A stretch of DNA of 64,000 nt from positions 1 to 64,000 of the forward strand of contig NZ_JACARO010000063.1 in the NCBI RefSeq assembly GCF_013386585.1. The letters run 5' to 3'. The DNA comes from Pseudomonas sp. P7548. GTDB taxonomy: Bacteria; Pseudomonadota; Gammaproteobacteria; Pseudomonadales; Pseudomonadaceae. The stretch's first letter is position 1. Each line of letters starts with the position of its first letter. The notes under the pieces were generated by a model that worked only from the letters and a program-made list of their open reading frames with translations, did not search any database and was not told the origin of the DNA. Below, piece by piece: positions 43,811 to 52,779 of this stretch. A program made the translations under genes and the position numbers.

Positions 43811-44595
43811 TGAGCAACGCGTTAATCCGCCTGGAGCAGGTCGGGGTCACGTTCGCCGGGCAAAACGTGCTGGATAACATCGCGCTCAGCGTAGAGCCCG
43901 GGCAGATCGTCACCCTGATCGGCCCCAATGGCGCCGGCAAGACCACCCTGGTGCGCGCGGTGCTTGGCCTGCTCAAGCCCGACAGCGGCACGGTGTGGCG
44001 CAAACCCAAGCTGCGCGTCGGCTACATGCCCCAGAAGCTGCACGTCGACCCGACACTGCCGCTCTCCGTGCTGCGTTTCCTGCGCCTGGTGCCCGGCGTG
44101 GACCGTGCCCGCGCGCTGTCGGCACTCAAGGAAGTCGGCGCCGAACAGGTGATCGACAGCCCGGTGCAAAGCATCTCCGGCGGCGAGATGCAGCGCGTGC
44201 TGCTGGCCCGCGCGCTGTTACGCGAACCGGAACTGCTGGTGCTGGATGAACCCGTACAAGGCGTCGACGTCGCCGGCCAGGCCGAACTCTACAGCCTGAT
44301 CACCCGCCTGCGCGACCGCCACGGCTGCGGCGTGCTGATGGTTTCCCACGACCTGCACCTGGTGATGAGCACCACGGATCAGGTGGTGTGCCTCAACCGC
44401 CACGTGTGCTGCTCCGGCCACCCGGAGCAAGTCAGCGGCGACCCGGCGTTTGTCGAGCTGTTCGGCAAGAACGCCCAGAGCCTGGCGATTTATCATCACC
44501 ATCACGACCACGCCCATGACCTGCATGGCGCTGTGGTCGACGATCCCGCAACACCCCACACCCACGTTCATGGAGATAGCTGCAAGCATGGCTGA
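43810..44595 (+). CDS. znuC: Zinc ABC transporter ATPase ZnuC
   Basis: A 261-residue ATPase. Walker A GPNGAGKTT, signature SISGGEMQRVLLARALL, Walker B LLVLDEPVQGVD and VSHDLHLVMS. The C-terminal 33 residues are rich in His (HHHHDHAHDL and THVHGDSCKHG), fit to bind cytosolic zinc. Starts on the zur stop and overlaps znuB by eight bases. Confidence 0.94.
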   Translation: MSNALIRLEQVGVTFAGQNVLDNIALSVEPGQIVTLIGPNGAGKTTLVRAVLGLLKPDSGTVWRKPKLRVGYMPQKLHVDPTLPLSVLRFLRLVPGVDRARALSALKEVGAEQVIDSPVQSISGGEMQRVLLARALLREPELLVLDEPVQGVDVAGQAELYSLITRLRDRHGCGVLMVSHDLHLVMSTTDQVVCLNRHVCCSGHPEQVSGDPAFVELFGKNAQSLAIYHHHHDHAHDLHGAVVDDPATPHTHVHGDSCKHG

Positions 44596-45376
44596 TTTTC
44601 TGCTGTACGCCCTGCTGGCAGGCTTGGCTTTGGCGTTGGTGGCGGGCCCGTTGGGCTCGTTCGTGGTCTGGCGCCGCATGGCCTATTTCGGCGACACGTT
44701 GTCCCATGCCGCGCTGTTGGGCGTGGCCATGGGTTTCCTGCTGGATGTCAGCCCGACCATCGCCGTAACGGTTGGCTGCCTGCTGCTGGCGGTACTGCTG
44801 GTGACCCTGCAACAGCGCCAGCCGCTGGCCTCCGACACCCTGCTCGGCATCCTGGCGCCCAGCACGCTGTCCCTGGGCCTGGTGGTGCTGAGCTTCATGC
44901 ATGAAGTGCGCATCGACCTGATGGCCTACCTGTTCGGCGACCTGCTGGCCATCAGCACCACCGACCTGGCCTGGATCCTCGGCGGCAGCGCGGCCGTGCT
45001 GGTCTTGCTGGTCGCCCTGTGGCGCCCACTGCTGGCCATCACCGTGCACGAAGAACTGGCCACAGTCGAAGGCTTGCCCGTGCCGACCCTGCGCATGGCC
45101 TTGATGCTGTTGATTGCGGTGGTGATCGCTGTCGCGATGAAGATTGTCGGCGTATTGTTGATCACGTCGCTGCTGATCATTCCCGCCGCAGCCGCCCAGC
45201 GCCATGCCCGCTCACCGGAGCAAATGGCGATCGGCGCCAGCCTGTTGGGGATGCTTGCCGTGTGCGGGGGCCTGGCGCTGTCCTGGTTCAAGGACACGCC
45301 GGCCGGGCCATCGATTGTGGTCACGGCCGCCGCCCTGTTTCTGCTGAGTTTTGTCCTGCCCCGTCGAGGGGTGTAG
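44588..45376 (+). CDS. znuB: Zinc ABC transporter permease ZnuB
   Basis: A 262-residue inner-membrane permease with about eight hydrophobic segments, family motifs GSFVVWRRMAYFGDTLSHAA and VGVLLITSLLIIPAAAA. The start at 44588 has no clear ribosome site and overlaps znuC by eight bases, so it is likely coupled to znuC. Confidence 0.93.
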   Translation: MADFLLYALLAGLALALVAGPLGSFVVWRRMAYFGDTLSHAALLGVAMGFLLDVSPTIAVTVGCLLLAVLLVTLQQRQPLASDTLLGILAPSTLSLGLVVLSFMHEVRIDLMAYLFGDLLAISTTDLAWILGGSAAVLVLLVALWRPLLAITVHEELATVEGLPVPTLRMALMLLIAVVIAVAMKIVGVLLITSLLIIPAAAAQRHARSPEQMAIGASLLGMLAVCGGLALSWFKDTPAGPSIVVTAAALFLLSFVLPRRGV

Positions 45377-45413
45377 ACTTGCTCGCTTTTTGCGCAAATA
45401 GAGAGTCGCAGGA

Positions 45414-46133
45414 ATGAAGCCGTTCACCTCCCGTTATCTGCTCCTTGCCGCATTTTCCCTGCTGCTGGGCGCCTGTCAAAGCACACCGCCCGCGGCCCCC
45501 GAGGTCCCGGACGCACGCGCTGCGGCCATCGCGCAGCTGGAACAAAACCTGGCCAGCAGCGAGCTGGCCACCGCCGAAGACGAACTGGCCGCGCTGCAGG
45601 CCCAGTCGCCCAACGACCCGACGCTGGAGCCCTACCAGCGCCAATTGGCCGAAGCCTATCTGCAACGCAGCCAGATCGTGTTGCAAAAAGGTGACGTCAA
45701 CGCTGCCGCGACCGCCCTCAGCCGTGCCCGTGCGCTAATGCCCAAGGCACCGGCACTCACCGGTGGCGTCAACAGCGCCATCAGCCACGCCCGCAAAGCC
45801 GAGCTGGATAAAGCCGAGGCCGCCCTGAAGGCCGCCGAAGCCAAGCCCGTCGCCAAGGTCATCGACCCTGCCGCTGAGAGCACGACGGTGGCACTGAACC
45901 TCACGGATATCGAAGAACTGCGCCATCAGCTCGATGCCATCGCCACCGACGTGGTGAACTACCAGTGCGACGTGAGCATCCAGGCGCCGCGCACCGAGGA
46001 TTACCCATGGTTGGCCACTTTGCTGACCAAACGGGTGAAGCGCATTGATTCGGCGTATGACTTGAAGATTCACCGGCAGATCTTGAAAAAGATTCCGGCG
46101 CAGGTCGTGCTGATTCCGCGCAAGGCGCAATAA
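45414..46133 (+). CDS. Lipoprotein with TPR-like helices, function unknown
   Basis: A 239-residue lipoprotein, lipobox LLLGAC (Cys21). The middle part has helix pairs (AIAQLEQNLASSELATAEDE, LAEAYLQRSQIVLQKGDVNA) and a KAELDKAEAALKAAEAK helix. The C-terminal 80 residues (LRHQLDAIATDVVNYQCDVS) are conserved among pseudomonads. Placed after znuB with 37 bases between, so it may be read through from the zinc operon. No function known. Confidence 0.8.
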   Translation: MKPFTSRYLLLAAFSLLLGACQSTPPAAPEVPDARAAAIAQLEQNLASSELATAEDELAALQAQSPNDPTLEPYQRQLAEAYLQRSQIVLQKGDVNAAATALSRARALMPKAPALTGGVNSAISHARKAELDKAEAALKAAEAKPVAKVIDPAAESTTVALNLTDIEELRHQLDAIATDVVNYQCDVSIQAPRTEDYPWLATLLTKRVKRIDSAYDLKIHRQILKKIPAQVVLIPRKAQ

Positions 46134-46142
46134 AGCAAAAAG

Positions 46143-46215
46143 CATCGCAGGCAAGCCAGCTCCCACATTTGAATGTATTCACACTTCAAATGTGGGAGCT
46201 GGCTTGCCTGCGATG
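46143..46215. repeat. REP palindrome with 31-base perfect arms
   Basis: Left arm 46143-46173 and right arm 46185-46215 are exact inverse complements around 11 bases. The arms are in the opposite order to the other copies (inverse arm first), and the identity extends 8 bases beyond the REP core (CATTTGAA). It lies between converging genes and can form a hairpin on either transcript. Confidence 0.9.
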
Positions 46216-46239
46216 ACAATCTAGCAGTCAACCAAAAGC

Positions 46240-48369
46240 TTAAGCCGGAATCGCCCTGGCCTTAGCCTCCCGATCCCAAACCCGATGCTGCGCGATCGCC
46301 GCCACAAACGCCTTCAACGCCTTGGCATCCCCGCCCACGATCAACCCCGCATCCGCCTCCAGCTTGAGCAGGTCCACCAACTGCTTCGCCTCACCGGCCA
46401 CCGCAATCGCCTTCAGATGCTTGTAGGCCTCCAGCAGGTAATGCAGCGCCACGCCATCTTCACTCAGGGCCTTCACCGATTTCGCGCCTCCCGGCACAAA
46501 CACCGCGTCGAACGCCACCGAGGGCAAACCTTCCATGGACGCGTCCACCGGCAGGCTCTTGCCATCGGCGGTGGTCACCGGTGCTGACGTCGGCCCCAAC
46601 AATTTGGCATGGGCACCTTCGGCCTTGAGCACTTTCGTCAACGCCTCGATCGTCGCGCCGTCCACGCCGTTGGCCGCCAGGATCGCCACCTTGCGCGTCT
46701 TGATGTCGCCCGACAACAGGTTGGCCTGGCTCAAAGCTGGTGAGCGCGACAACGAGGTTTTGCGCTCTGGCACCGTACCTTTTTTGGGCACCGGCAAGCC
46801 CAGGTTCTGCGCCACACGCTTGGCAAGCTCGAGGTCAATGTTGGCCAAGATCTCATTCACCTGTCGCGCGCGAATGAACTCACGCTCCACCTTGCCCAGC
46901 TCAAAGCTGTAGGCCGCGATGATGTGCTCTTGCTCGTGCTTGCTCATGCTGCGGAAAAACAGGCGCGCCTGGGAGAAGTGATCCCCAAACGATTCACTGC
47001 GTTCGCGCACCTTATGGGCATCGATGCGCTCGTAGTAAGACTCGAAACCACCATCCTGTGCAGCAGGAGGCGTTTCCTTCGGCCAGCCACCGTCGATGGA
47101 GTTGGGTTCATAGGCCGCACGCCCCTTGTCAATCGTGGTGCGGTGCATGGCATCGCGCTGGCCATTATGGAACGGCGCCACCGGGCGGTTGATCGGCAAC
47201 TCATGGAAATTCGGGCCACCGAGTCGGCTGATCTGCGTATCGGTGTAGGAAAACAGGCGACCCTGCAACAATGGGTCATTGGAGAAATCGATGCCCGGCA
47301 CGATATGGCCTGGACAGAAGGCGACCTGCTCGACTTCAGCAAAGAAGTTATCCGGGTTGCGGTTCAGCACCATCTTGCCCAGCGGGGTGATGGGCACCAG
47401 TTCTTCAGGGATCAGTTTGGTCGGATCGAGAATGTCGAAGTCGAATTTATGCTCGTCCTCCTCGGCAATTACCTGCACGCCCAATTCCCACTCAGGGTAA
47501 TCGCCCATCTCAATCGCTTCCCAGAGATCGCGGCGGTGGTAGTCGGTATCTTTACCGGCGAGCTTTTGCGCTTCGTCCCACACCAGCGAGCAGGTGCCGG
47601 CGGTAGGGCGCCAGTGGAATTTAACGAAGCTGGATTGCCCTTCGGCGTTGATGAAGCGAAAGGTGTGCACCCCAAAACCCTGCATGGCCCGTAGGCTTTT
47701 AGGAATCGCCCGGTCGGACATTGCCCAAATCACCATATGCGCCGATTCCGGCTGCAGTGACACGAAGTCCCAGAAGGTATCGTGGGCCGAACCGCCTGTG
47801 GGAATCTCGTTGTGAGGCTCGGGTTTTACCGCGTGAACAAAGTCGGGAAACTTGATTGCGTCCTGAATGAAAAACACCGGCATGTTGTTGCCGACCAGGT
47901 CGAAGTTGCCTTCATCCGTGAAGAATTTCACGGCAAAACCGCGGACGTCGCGCACGGTGTCGCCGGAGCCCCGAGGCCCTTGCACAGTGGAAAAACGCAG
48001 AAAAACCGGGGTTTTATGGCCAGGGTCGCGTAAGAACCCTGCCTTGGTCAGTGCCGAATGGTTTTCATAGGTCTGGAAGTAGCCATGGGCACCGGTGCCC
48101 CGCGCATGCACGATGCGCTCCGGGATACGTTCATGGTCAAAATGCGTGATCTTTTCACGCATGATGAAATCCTCCAGCAGCGATGGCCCGCGTGCGCCGG
48201 CCTTCAAGCTGTTCTGGTTATCGGAAATCTTCACACCCTGGTTGGTACGCAGGGCCTGGCCGGTCGCGTCGGAGCGAAATGCTTCCAAAGCCTGAAGTTT
48301 GGCATTGGTGTTCTTACGGTCCAGGGTATCGGTGCCGGCGAGTTCGCTCTTTGGCTTTTTCGTGCTCAT
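46240..48369 (-). CDS. katE: Catalase HPII (large-subunit, monofunctional)
   Basis: A 709-residue clade II catalase. Catalytic core with HARGTGAHGYFQTYENHSAL (His), FLRFSTVQGPRGSGDTVRDV, NNMPVFFIQDAIKFPDFVHA (Asn), and the heme-side SYTDTQISRLGGPNF. From about residue 560 a GATase1/DJ-1-like domain follows (RKVAILAANGVDG, FDAVFVPGGAKSVKAL), typical of HPII. Removes H2O2 in the cytosol, usually RpoS-dependent and stationary-phase. AAGGAG precedes the ATG. A dyad ACCCAGG/CCTGGGT at 48391-48411 is in the leader. Confidence 0.95.
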   Translation of the reverse strand: MSTKKPKSELAGTDTLDRKNTNAKLQALEAFRSDATGQALRTNQGVKISDNQNSLKAGARGPSLLEDFIMREKITHFDHERIPERIVHARGTGAHGYFQTYENHSALTKAGFLRDPGHKTPVFLRFSTVQGPRGSGDTVRDVRGFAVKFFTDEGNFDLVGNNMPVFFIQDAIKFPDFVHAVKPEPHNEIPTGGSAHDTFWDFVSLQPESAHMVIWAMSDRAIPKSLRAMQGFGVHTFRFINAEGQSSFVKFHWRPTAGTCSLVWDEAQKLAGKDTDYHRRDLWEAIEMGDYPEWELGVQVIAEEDEHKFDFDILDPTKLIPEELVPITPLGKMVLNRNPDNFFAEVEQVAFCPGHIVPGIDFSNDPLLQGRLFSYTDTQISRLGGPNFHELPINRPVAPFHNGQRDAMHRTTIDKGRAAYEPNSIDGGWPKETPPAAQDGGFESYYERIDAHKVRERSESFGDHFSQARLFFRSMSKHEQEHIIAAYSFELGKVEREFIRARQVNEILANIDLELAKRVAQNLGLPVPKKGTVPERKTSLSRSPALSQANLLSGDIKTRKVAILAANGVDGATIEALTKVLKAEGAHAKLLGPTSAPVTTADGKSLPVDASMEGLPSVAFDAVFVPGGAKSVKALSEDGVALHYLLEAYKHLKAIAVAGEAKQLVDLLKLEADAGLIVGGDAKALKAFVAAIAQHRVWDREAKARAIPA

Positions 48370-48598
48370 CAGTCAAAACTCCTTATTCGGACCCAGGCAC
48401 GGCACCTGGGTGATCGGGCTGCCTAAGTAGTGACTGACGGGGTTTTGGGCCGTTCCTTTTTTATGACCTTTGATCGCGTTATTGCCAAATCAATGGATGA
48501 ATGCGAAATAAATGCTAAGAAAGACTATACGGACAGGCTAAAATGCGCGCCCGGCTAACCGCTGATCCCTTTTCCATGCGCCCCACAAGGTTCGCTAC

Positions 48599-49606
48599 GT
48601 GATCGAGTTTCATAACGTCCATAAAACCTACCGCGTCGCCGGTAAGGATATCCCCGCGCTGCACCCCACCAGCCTGCGCGTCGAGAACGGCCAGGTGTTT
48701 GGCCTTATCGGCCACTCGGGTGCGGGTAAAAGCACCCTGCTGCGCCTGATCAACCGCCTTGAAGAGCCAAGCGGCGGCCAGATCACGGTGGATGGCGAAG
48801 AAGTCACCGCCCTGGACGCCAACGGCCTGCGCCGTTTCCGCCAGCAGGTCGGGATGATTTTCCAGCACTTCAATTTGCTGGCGTCCAAGACAGTCGCCGA
48901 CAACGTCGCGCTGCCGCTGACCCTGGCCGGCGAATTGTCGCGCAAGGAAATCGACCTGCGCGTGGCTGAACTGCTCGCCCGCGTTGGCCTGTCTGACCAC
49001 GCCAGGAAGTACCCGGCCCAGCTGTCGGGCGGCCAGAAGCAGCGCGTCGGCATCGCCCGCGCCCTGGCGACCAAGCCAAAGATCTTGCTGTGCGACGAAG
49101 CCACCAGCGCCCTCGACCCGCAGACCACCGCATCGGTGCTCAAACTGCTGGCCGAGATCAACCGCGAACTGAACCTGACCATCGTGCTGATCACCCATGA
49201 AATGGACGTGATCCGCCGCGTGTGCGACCAGGTGGCCGTGATGGACGCTGGCGTGATCGTCGAGCAAGGCTCAGTGGCAGAAGTATTCCTGCACCCACAG
49301 CACCCGACCACCAAGCGCTTCGTGCAAGAAGCCGAGCAGGTCGACGAAGGCGAACAGCGCGATGTGTTCGCCCACGTGCCGGGTCGCATCGTGCGCCTGA
49401 CGTTCCAGGGCGAAGCGACCTACGCGCCTTTGCTGGGTACCGTCGCCCGTGAAACAGGTGTGGACTACAGCATCCTCGCCGGTCGTATCGACCACATCAA
49501 AGACACGCCCTACGGCCAATTGACCCTCGCCGTCACCGGTGGGGACATGGAAGCCGCGTTCGCCCGCTTTACTGCGGCAGACGTCCACATGGAGGTCCTG
49601 CGCTAA
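48599..49606 (+). CDS. metN: Methionine ABC transporter ATPase MetN
   Basis: A 335-residue ATPase. Walker A GHSGAGKST, signature QLSGGQKQRVGIARALA, Walker B ILLCDEATSALDP, and a C-terminal NIL/ACT-like regulatory domain (residues 245-335) that lets methionine inhibit the importer. GTG start. Its stop overlaps the metI start. Confidence 0.94.
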   Translation: MIEFHNVHKTYRVAGKDIPALHPTSLRVENGQVFGLIGHSGAGKSTLLRLINRLEEPSGGQITVDGEEVTALDANGLRRFRQQVGMIFQHFNLLASKTVADNVALPLTLAGELSRKEIDLRVAELLARVGLSDHARKYPAQLSGGQKQRVGIARALATKPKILLCDEATSALDPQTTASVLKLLAEINRELNLTIVLITHEMDVIRRVCDQVAVMDAGVIVEQGSVAEVFLHPQHPTTKRFVQEAEQVDEGEQRDVFAHVPGRIVRLTFQGEATYAPLLGTVARETGVDYSILAGRIDHIKDTPYGQLTLAVTGGDMEAAFARFTAADVHMEVLR

Positions 49607-50280
49607 TGGACGTTTTGTTGAGTTTCTTCGCCAATATCGACTGGTCGGAAATCTGGCTCGCCACCGGCGACACCATGACCATGCTGTTTGGCTCACTGTT
49701 CTTCACCGTGGTGCTCGGCCTGCCGCTGGGCGTGCTGCTGTTCCTGACCAGCCCGCGCCAGCTGTTCGAGCAAAAAAGCCTGTACGCCTTCCTGTCGCTG
49801 ATCGTGAATATCCTGCGCTCACTGCCGTTCATCATTCTGTTGATCGTGATGATTCCATTCACCGTACTGCTTACCGGCACGTCGCTGGGTGTGGCCGGTG
49901 CGATTCCGCCGCTGGTGGTCGGGGCGACGCCGTTCTTCGCACGCCTGGTGGAAACCGCCCTGCGTGAAGTGGACCGCGGCATCATCGAGGCCACCCAGTC
50001 CATGGGCGCTACCACGCGCCAGATCATCACCAACGCCCTGCTGCCCGAAGCCCGCCCTGGCATTTTCGCGGCGATTACGGTGACGGCGATTACACTGGTG
50101 TCCTACACGGCCATGGCCGGTGTCGTAGGTGCTGGTGGCTTGGGAGACCTGGCGATCCGCTTTGGTTATCAGCGCTTCCAGACCGATGTGATGGTGGTCA
50201 CCGTGGTGATGCTGTTGATCCTGGTGCAAATTCTGCAAACCGTCGGCGACAAGCTGGTGGTGCATTTTTCTCGAAAATAA
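49606..50280 (+). CDS. metI: Methionine ABC transporter permease MetI
   Basis: A 224-residue permease with five hydrophobic segments and the EAA-type loop VETALREVDRGIIEATQSMG. The start shares one base with the metN stop. Confidence 0.94.
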   Translation: MDVLLSFFANIDWSEIWLATGDTMTMLFGSLFFTVVLGLPLGVLLFLTSPRQLFEQKSLYAFLSLIVNILRSLPFIILLIVMIPFTVLLTGTSLGVAGAIPPLVVGATPFFARLVETALREVDRGIIEATQSMGATTRQIITNALLPEARPGIFAAITVTAITLVSYTAMAGVVGAGGLGDLAIRFGYQRFQTDVMVVTVVMLLILVQILQTVGDKLVVHFSRK

Positions 50281-50331
50281 CGGCCATTGCCGGCCACAAG
50301 CCGGCACATGCCCGAACAAGGAGCTTGTTGG

Positions 50332-51102
50332 ATGAAAAAACTACTGGTTGCTTTCGCCGCCGTTGCCGCGTTTTCCGCCCACGCCGAGACCATTACCGTC
50401 GCTGCGTCGCCTGTGCCTCACGCGGAAATCCTGGAATTCGTGAAACCTGCACTCGCCAAAGAAGGCGTGGATTTGCAGGTCAAGGTCTTCACCGACTACG
50501 TGCAGCCAAACGTACAGGTGGCTGAAAAGCGCCTGGACGCCAACTTCTTCCAGCACCAGCCGTACCTGGATGAATTCAACAAGGCCAAGGGCACCCATTT
50601 GGTGAGCGTTGGCGCGGTGCACCTGGAGCCCCTGGGCGCCTACTCCAGCAAATACAAGAAGCTGGACGAGCTGCCAAGCGGTGCCAACGTGGTCATCCCG
50701 AACGACGCCACCAACGGCGGCCGCGCGCTGTTGCTGCTGGCCAAGAACGGCCTGATCACCCTGAAGGACCCGACCAACATCCTGTCGACCATCAAGGACA
50801 TCACCGCCAACCCTAAAGGCCTGAAGTTCCGCGAACTGGAAGCCGCCACCCTGCCGCGCGTACTGACCCAGGTCGACCTGGCGCTGATCAACACCAACTA
50901 CGCACTGGAAGCCAAGCTGGACCCGTCCAAGGACGCCCTGGTGATCGAAGGCAGCGACTCGCCTTACGTGAACATCCTGGTCACCCGCGAAGACAACAAG
51001 GATTCGGACGCGGTGAAGAAGCTGGTAGCAGCCCTGCACACGCCTGAAGTGAAGCAATTTATCGAAGAGAAGTACAAAGGCGCGATCAAGCCAGCGTTCT
51101 GA
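50332..51102 (+). CDS. metQ: Methionine-binding protein MetQ (NLPA family)
   Basis: A 256-residue binding protein of the NlpA/MetQ family (EFVKPALAKEGVDLQVKVF, LDANFFQHQPYLDEF, VVIPNDATNGGRALLLLAKN). It has a plain signal peptide (MKKLLVAFAAVAAFSAHA) with no lipobox Cys, unlike the lipoprotein form in enterobacteria. The start at 50332 has AAGGAG 8 bases upstream. Confidence 0.93.
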   Translation: MKKLLVAFAAVAAFSAHAETITVAASPVPHAEILEFVKPALAKEGVDLQVKVFTDYVQPNVQVAEKRLDANFFQHQPYLDEFNKAKGTHLVSVGAVHLEPLGAYSSKYKKLDELPSGANVVIPNDATNGGRALLLLAKNGLITLKDPTNILSTIKDITANPKGLKFRELEAATLPRVLTQVDLALINTNYALEAKLDPSKDALVIEGSDSPYVNILVTREDNKDSDAVKKLVAALHTPEVKQFIEEKYKGAIKPAF

Positions 51103-51139
51103 TCCGACTCGATCTTCAAAAAACACCGAAGATCAAAAA

Positions 51140-51229
51140 TGTGGGAGCGGGCTTGCCCGCGATTACGGAGTGTCAGTCACCGAACAGGTTAGCTGGCCCA
51201 CCGCAATCGCAGGCAAGCCAGCTCCCACA
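51140..51229. repeat. REP-type inverted pair, with one diverged arm
   Basis: TGTGGGAGCgGGCTTGCCcG at 51140 and an inverse TGTGGGAGCTGGCTTGCC arm ending at 51229. The left arm belongs to a sub-type with GCGGGCTTGCCCGCG. Between metQ and sco, which converge. Confidence 0.85.
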
Positions 51230-51247
51230 GTTGTTTTGCGTTGCCTG

Positions 51248-51883
51248 TTATGGACGCTTCAACAACACCGGCAACTGCGCCACCAATTTCTGGTTGTTCA
51301 ACGGCGCCCGAATAAACCCACGCTGAGTCCCGTCCGGCCCAATCACCGCCAAGTTGCCGCTATGGTCGACGGTGTAGTTGGGCTTGCTGGTATCGGCCGG
51401 GATAAACGGAATGCTCACCGCATTCGAAACCTTCTGCACATCCTCCACGTTTGCGCCGGTCAGCCCTTCAAACTGCGGGTCGAAGTAACCCAGGTACTGC
51501 TTGAGCTGGGCCGGGGTGTCGCGGTTCGGGTCGACGCTGACCAGGATCACCTGCAACTTGTCCACCGCCTCTTTAGGCAGTTCGCTCTTGATCTGGCGCA
51601 GCTGGGCGAGAGTGGTAGGGCAGATATCCGGGCAGAAGGTGTAGCCGAAGAACAGCAGGCTCCACTTGCCTTTCAATTCGTTGACCACCACCGGCTGGCC
51701 TTCCTGATTGGTCATGCTCACTGGCGGCAACTGGCGGCTTTGCGGCAGCAGGATAATGCCGGCGTCGATCAGTGCGGTAGGGTCGCCCTGGCCTTTGCCC
51801 GAGAGCACTTTGTTGACGGTCAGGCCCATGATCAACGCGACGATGGCCACCAGGATGAAGACGGTTTTTTGAGTTCGAGTCAT
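51248..51883 (-). CDS. SCO1/SenC copper-chaperone protein
   Basis: A 211-residue membrane-tethered thioredoxin-fold protein. N-terminal helix (VFILVAIVALIMGLTV), copper/thiol site CPDIC in GYTFCPDICPTTLAQLRQ, and the third ligand His in YTVDHSGNLAV. It helps load CuA of cytochrome oxidase. The start at 51883 overlaps the ctaB stop by four bases. Final gene of the ctaA-ctaB-sco group. Confidence 0.92.
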   Translation of the reverse strand: MTRTQKTVFILVAIVALIMGLTVNKVLSGKGQGDPTALIDAGIILLPQSRQLPPVSMTNQEGQPVVVNELKGKWSLLFFGYTFCPDICPTTLAQLRQIKSELPKEAVDKLQVILVSVDPNRDTPAQLKQYLGYFDPQFEGLTGANVEDVQKVSNAVSIPFIPADTSKPNYTVDHSGNLAVIGPDGTQRGFIRAPLNNQKLVAQLPVLLKRP

Positions 51884-52779
51884 AGGTTCAACAATAAGTA
51901 GTGGTCTACGAGCAGGGCGATGAACAGCAGCAGCAGGTACCAGATAGAGTACTTGAAGGTGTTGATCGCCGCGTGCGGCTGAGCGCCACGGTACAACACC
52001 AGGGCCCATTGCAGAAAGCGCCCGCCCAACAGCAGCGCACAGGCCAGGTACAACAGGCCGCTCATGTGGATCACGTACGGCATCAGGCTCACCGCCAGCA
52101 GGGCGAAGGTGTAGAGCAGGATGTGCACCTTGGTGTAGTGCTCGCCATGGGTGACCGGCAACATGGGGATGTCGGCCTTGGCGTATTCCTCCTTGCGGTG
52201 GATGGCCAGGGCCCAGAAGTGCGGCGGGGTCCAGGCGAAGATGATCAGCACCAGCAGCAAGGGTTCGGCGCTGACATGCCCGGTCACGGCCACCCAGCCC
52301 AACAGCGGCGGCGCGGCCCCGGCGAGCCCGCCGATGACGATGTTCTGCGGTGTCGCGCGCTTGAGAAAGCCGGTATAGATCACCGCATACCCCAACAGCG
52401 ACGCCAGCGTCAGCCAGGCGGCCAACGGGTTGGTAAAGGCCAGCAGCAGGGCCAGTCCCGCCACCGCCAGAAACAACGCAAACGCCAACGCGGCCAGCGG
52501 CGACACACGCCCCTCGGCCAACGGGCGCTTATGGGTGCGCGCCATCACCGCATCAATGCGCCGGTCCACCACATGGTTCACCGCCGCTGCGCCACCGGCG
52601 CACAGGGCGATCCCCAGGTTACCGAATACCAGCACCGTCCAGGGCACCCCGGCGCGCGTGGCGAGGAACATGCCCACCAGGGAGGTGATGAGCATCAGCA
52701 CCACCACTTTCGGCTTGGTCAGCTCCAGGTAATCACGCCAGATCGGCTGGCTGTGGCGTGCGCCGATCAAGGTCGCCAT
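51880..52779 (-). CDS. ctaB: Protoheme IX farnesyltransferase (heme O synthase)
   Basis: A 299-residue UbiA-family enzyme with nine hydrophobic helices. Prenyl-diphosphate motif VNHVVDRRIDAVMARTHKRP and the second Asp-rich loop (FAWTPPHFWALAIHRKEEY). Converts heme B to heme O. Overlaps ctaA by 13 bases and sco by four, so the three are one operon. Confidence 0.94.
   Translation of the reverse strand: MATLIGARHSQPIWRDYLELTKPKVVVLMLITSLVGMFLATRAGVPWTVLVFGNLGIALCAGGAAAVNHVVDRRIDAVMARTHKRPLAEGRVSPLAALAFALFLAVAGLALLLAFTNPLAAWLTLASLLGYAVIYTGFLKRATPQNIVIGGLAGAAPPLLGWVAVTGHVSAEPLLLVLIIFAWTPPHFWALAIHRKEEYAKADIPMLPVTHGEHYTKVHILLYTFALLAVSLMPYVIHMSGLLYLACALLLGGRFLQWALVLYRGAQPHAAINTFKYSIWYLLLLFIALLVDHYLLLNL

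Noticed and set aside
48370..48598. SAM riboswitch before metN
   Set aside because: I see no SAM-I/II/IV core pairing pattern in the 229-base gap.
51103..51247. Recent genome rearrangement point between metQ and sco
   Set aside because: The join differs from P. aeruginosa, where these blocks flank oriC, but to my knowledge it is the normal order in P. putida and P. fluorescens, so it is not specific to this strain.
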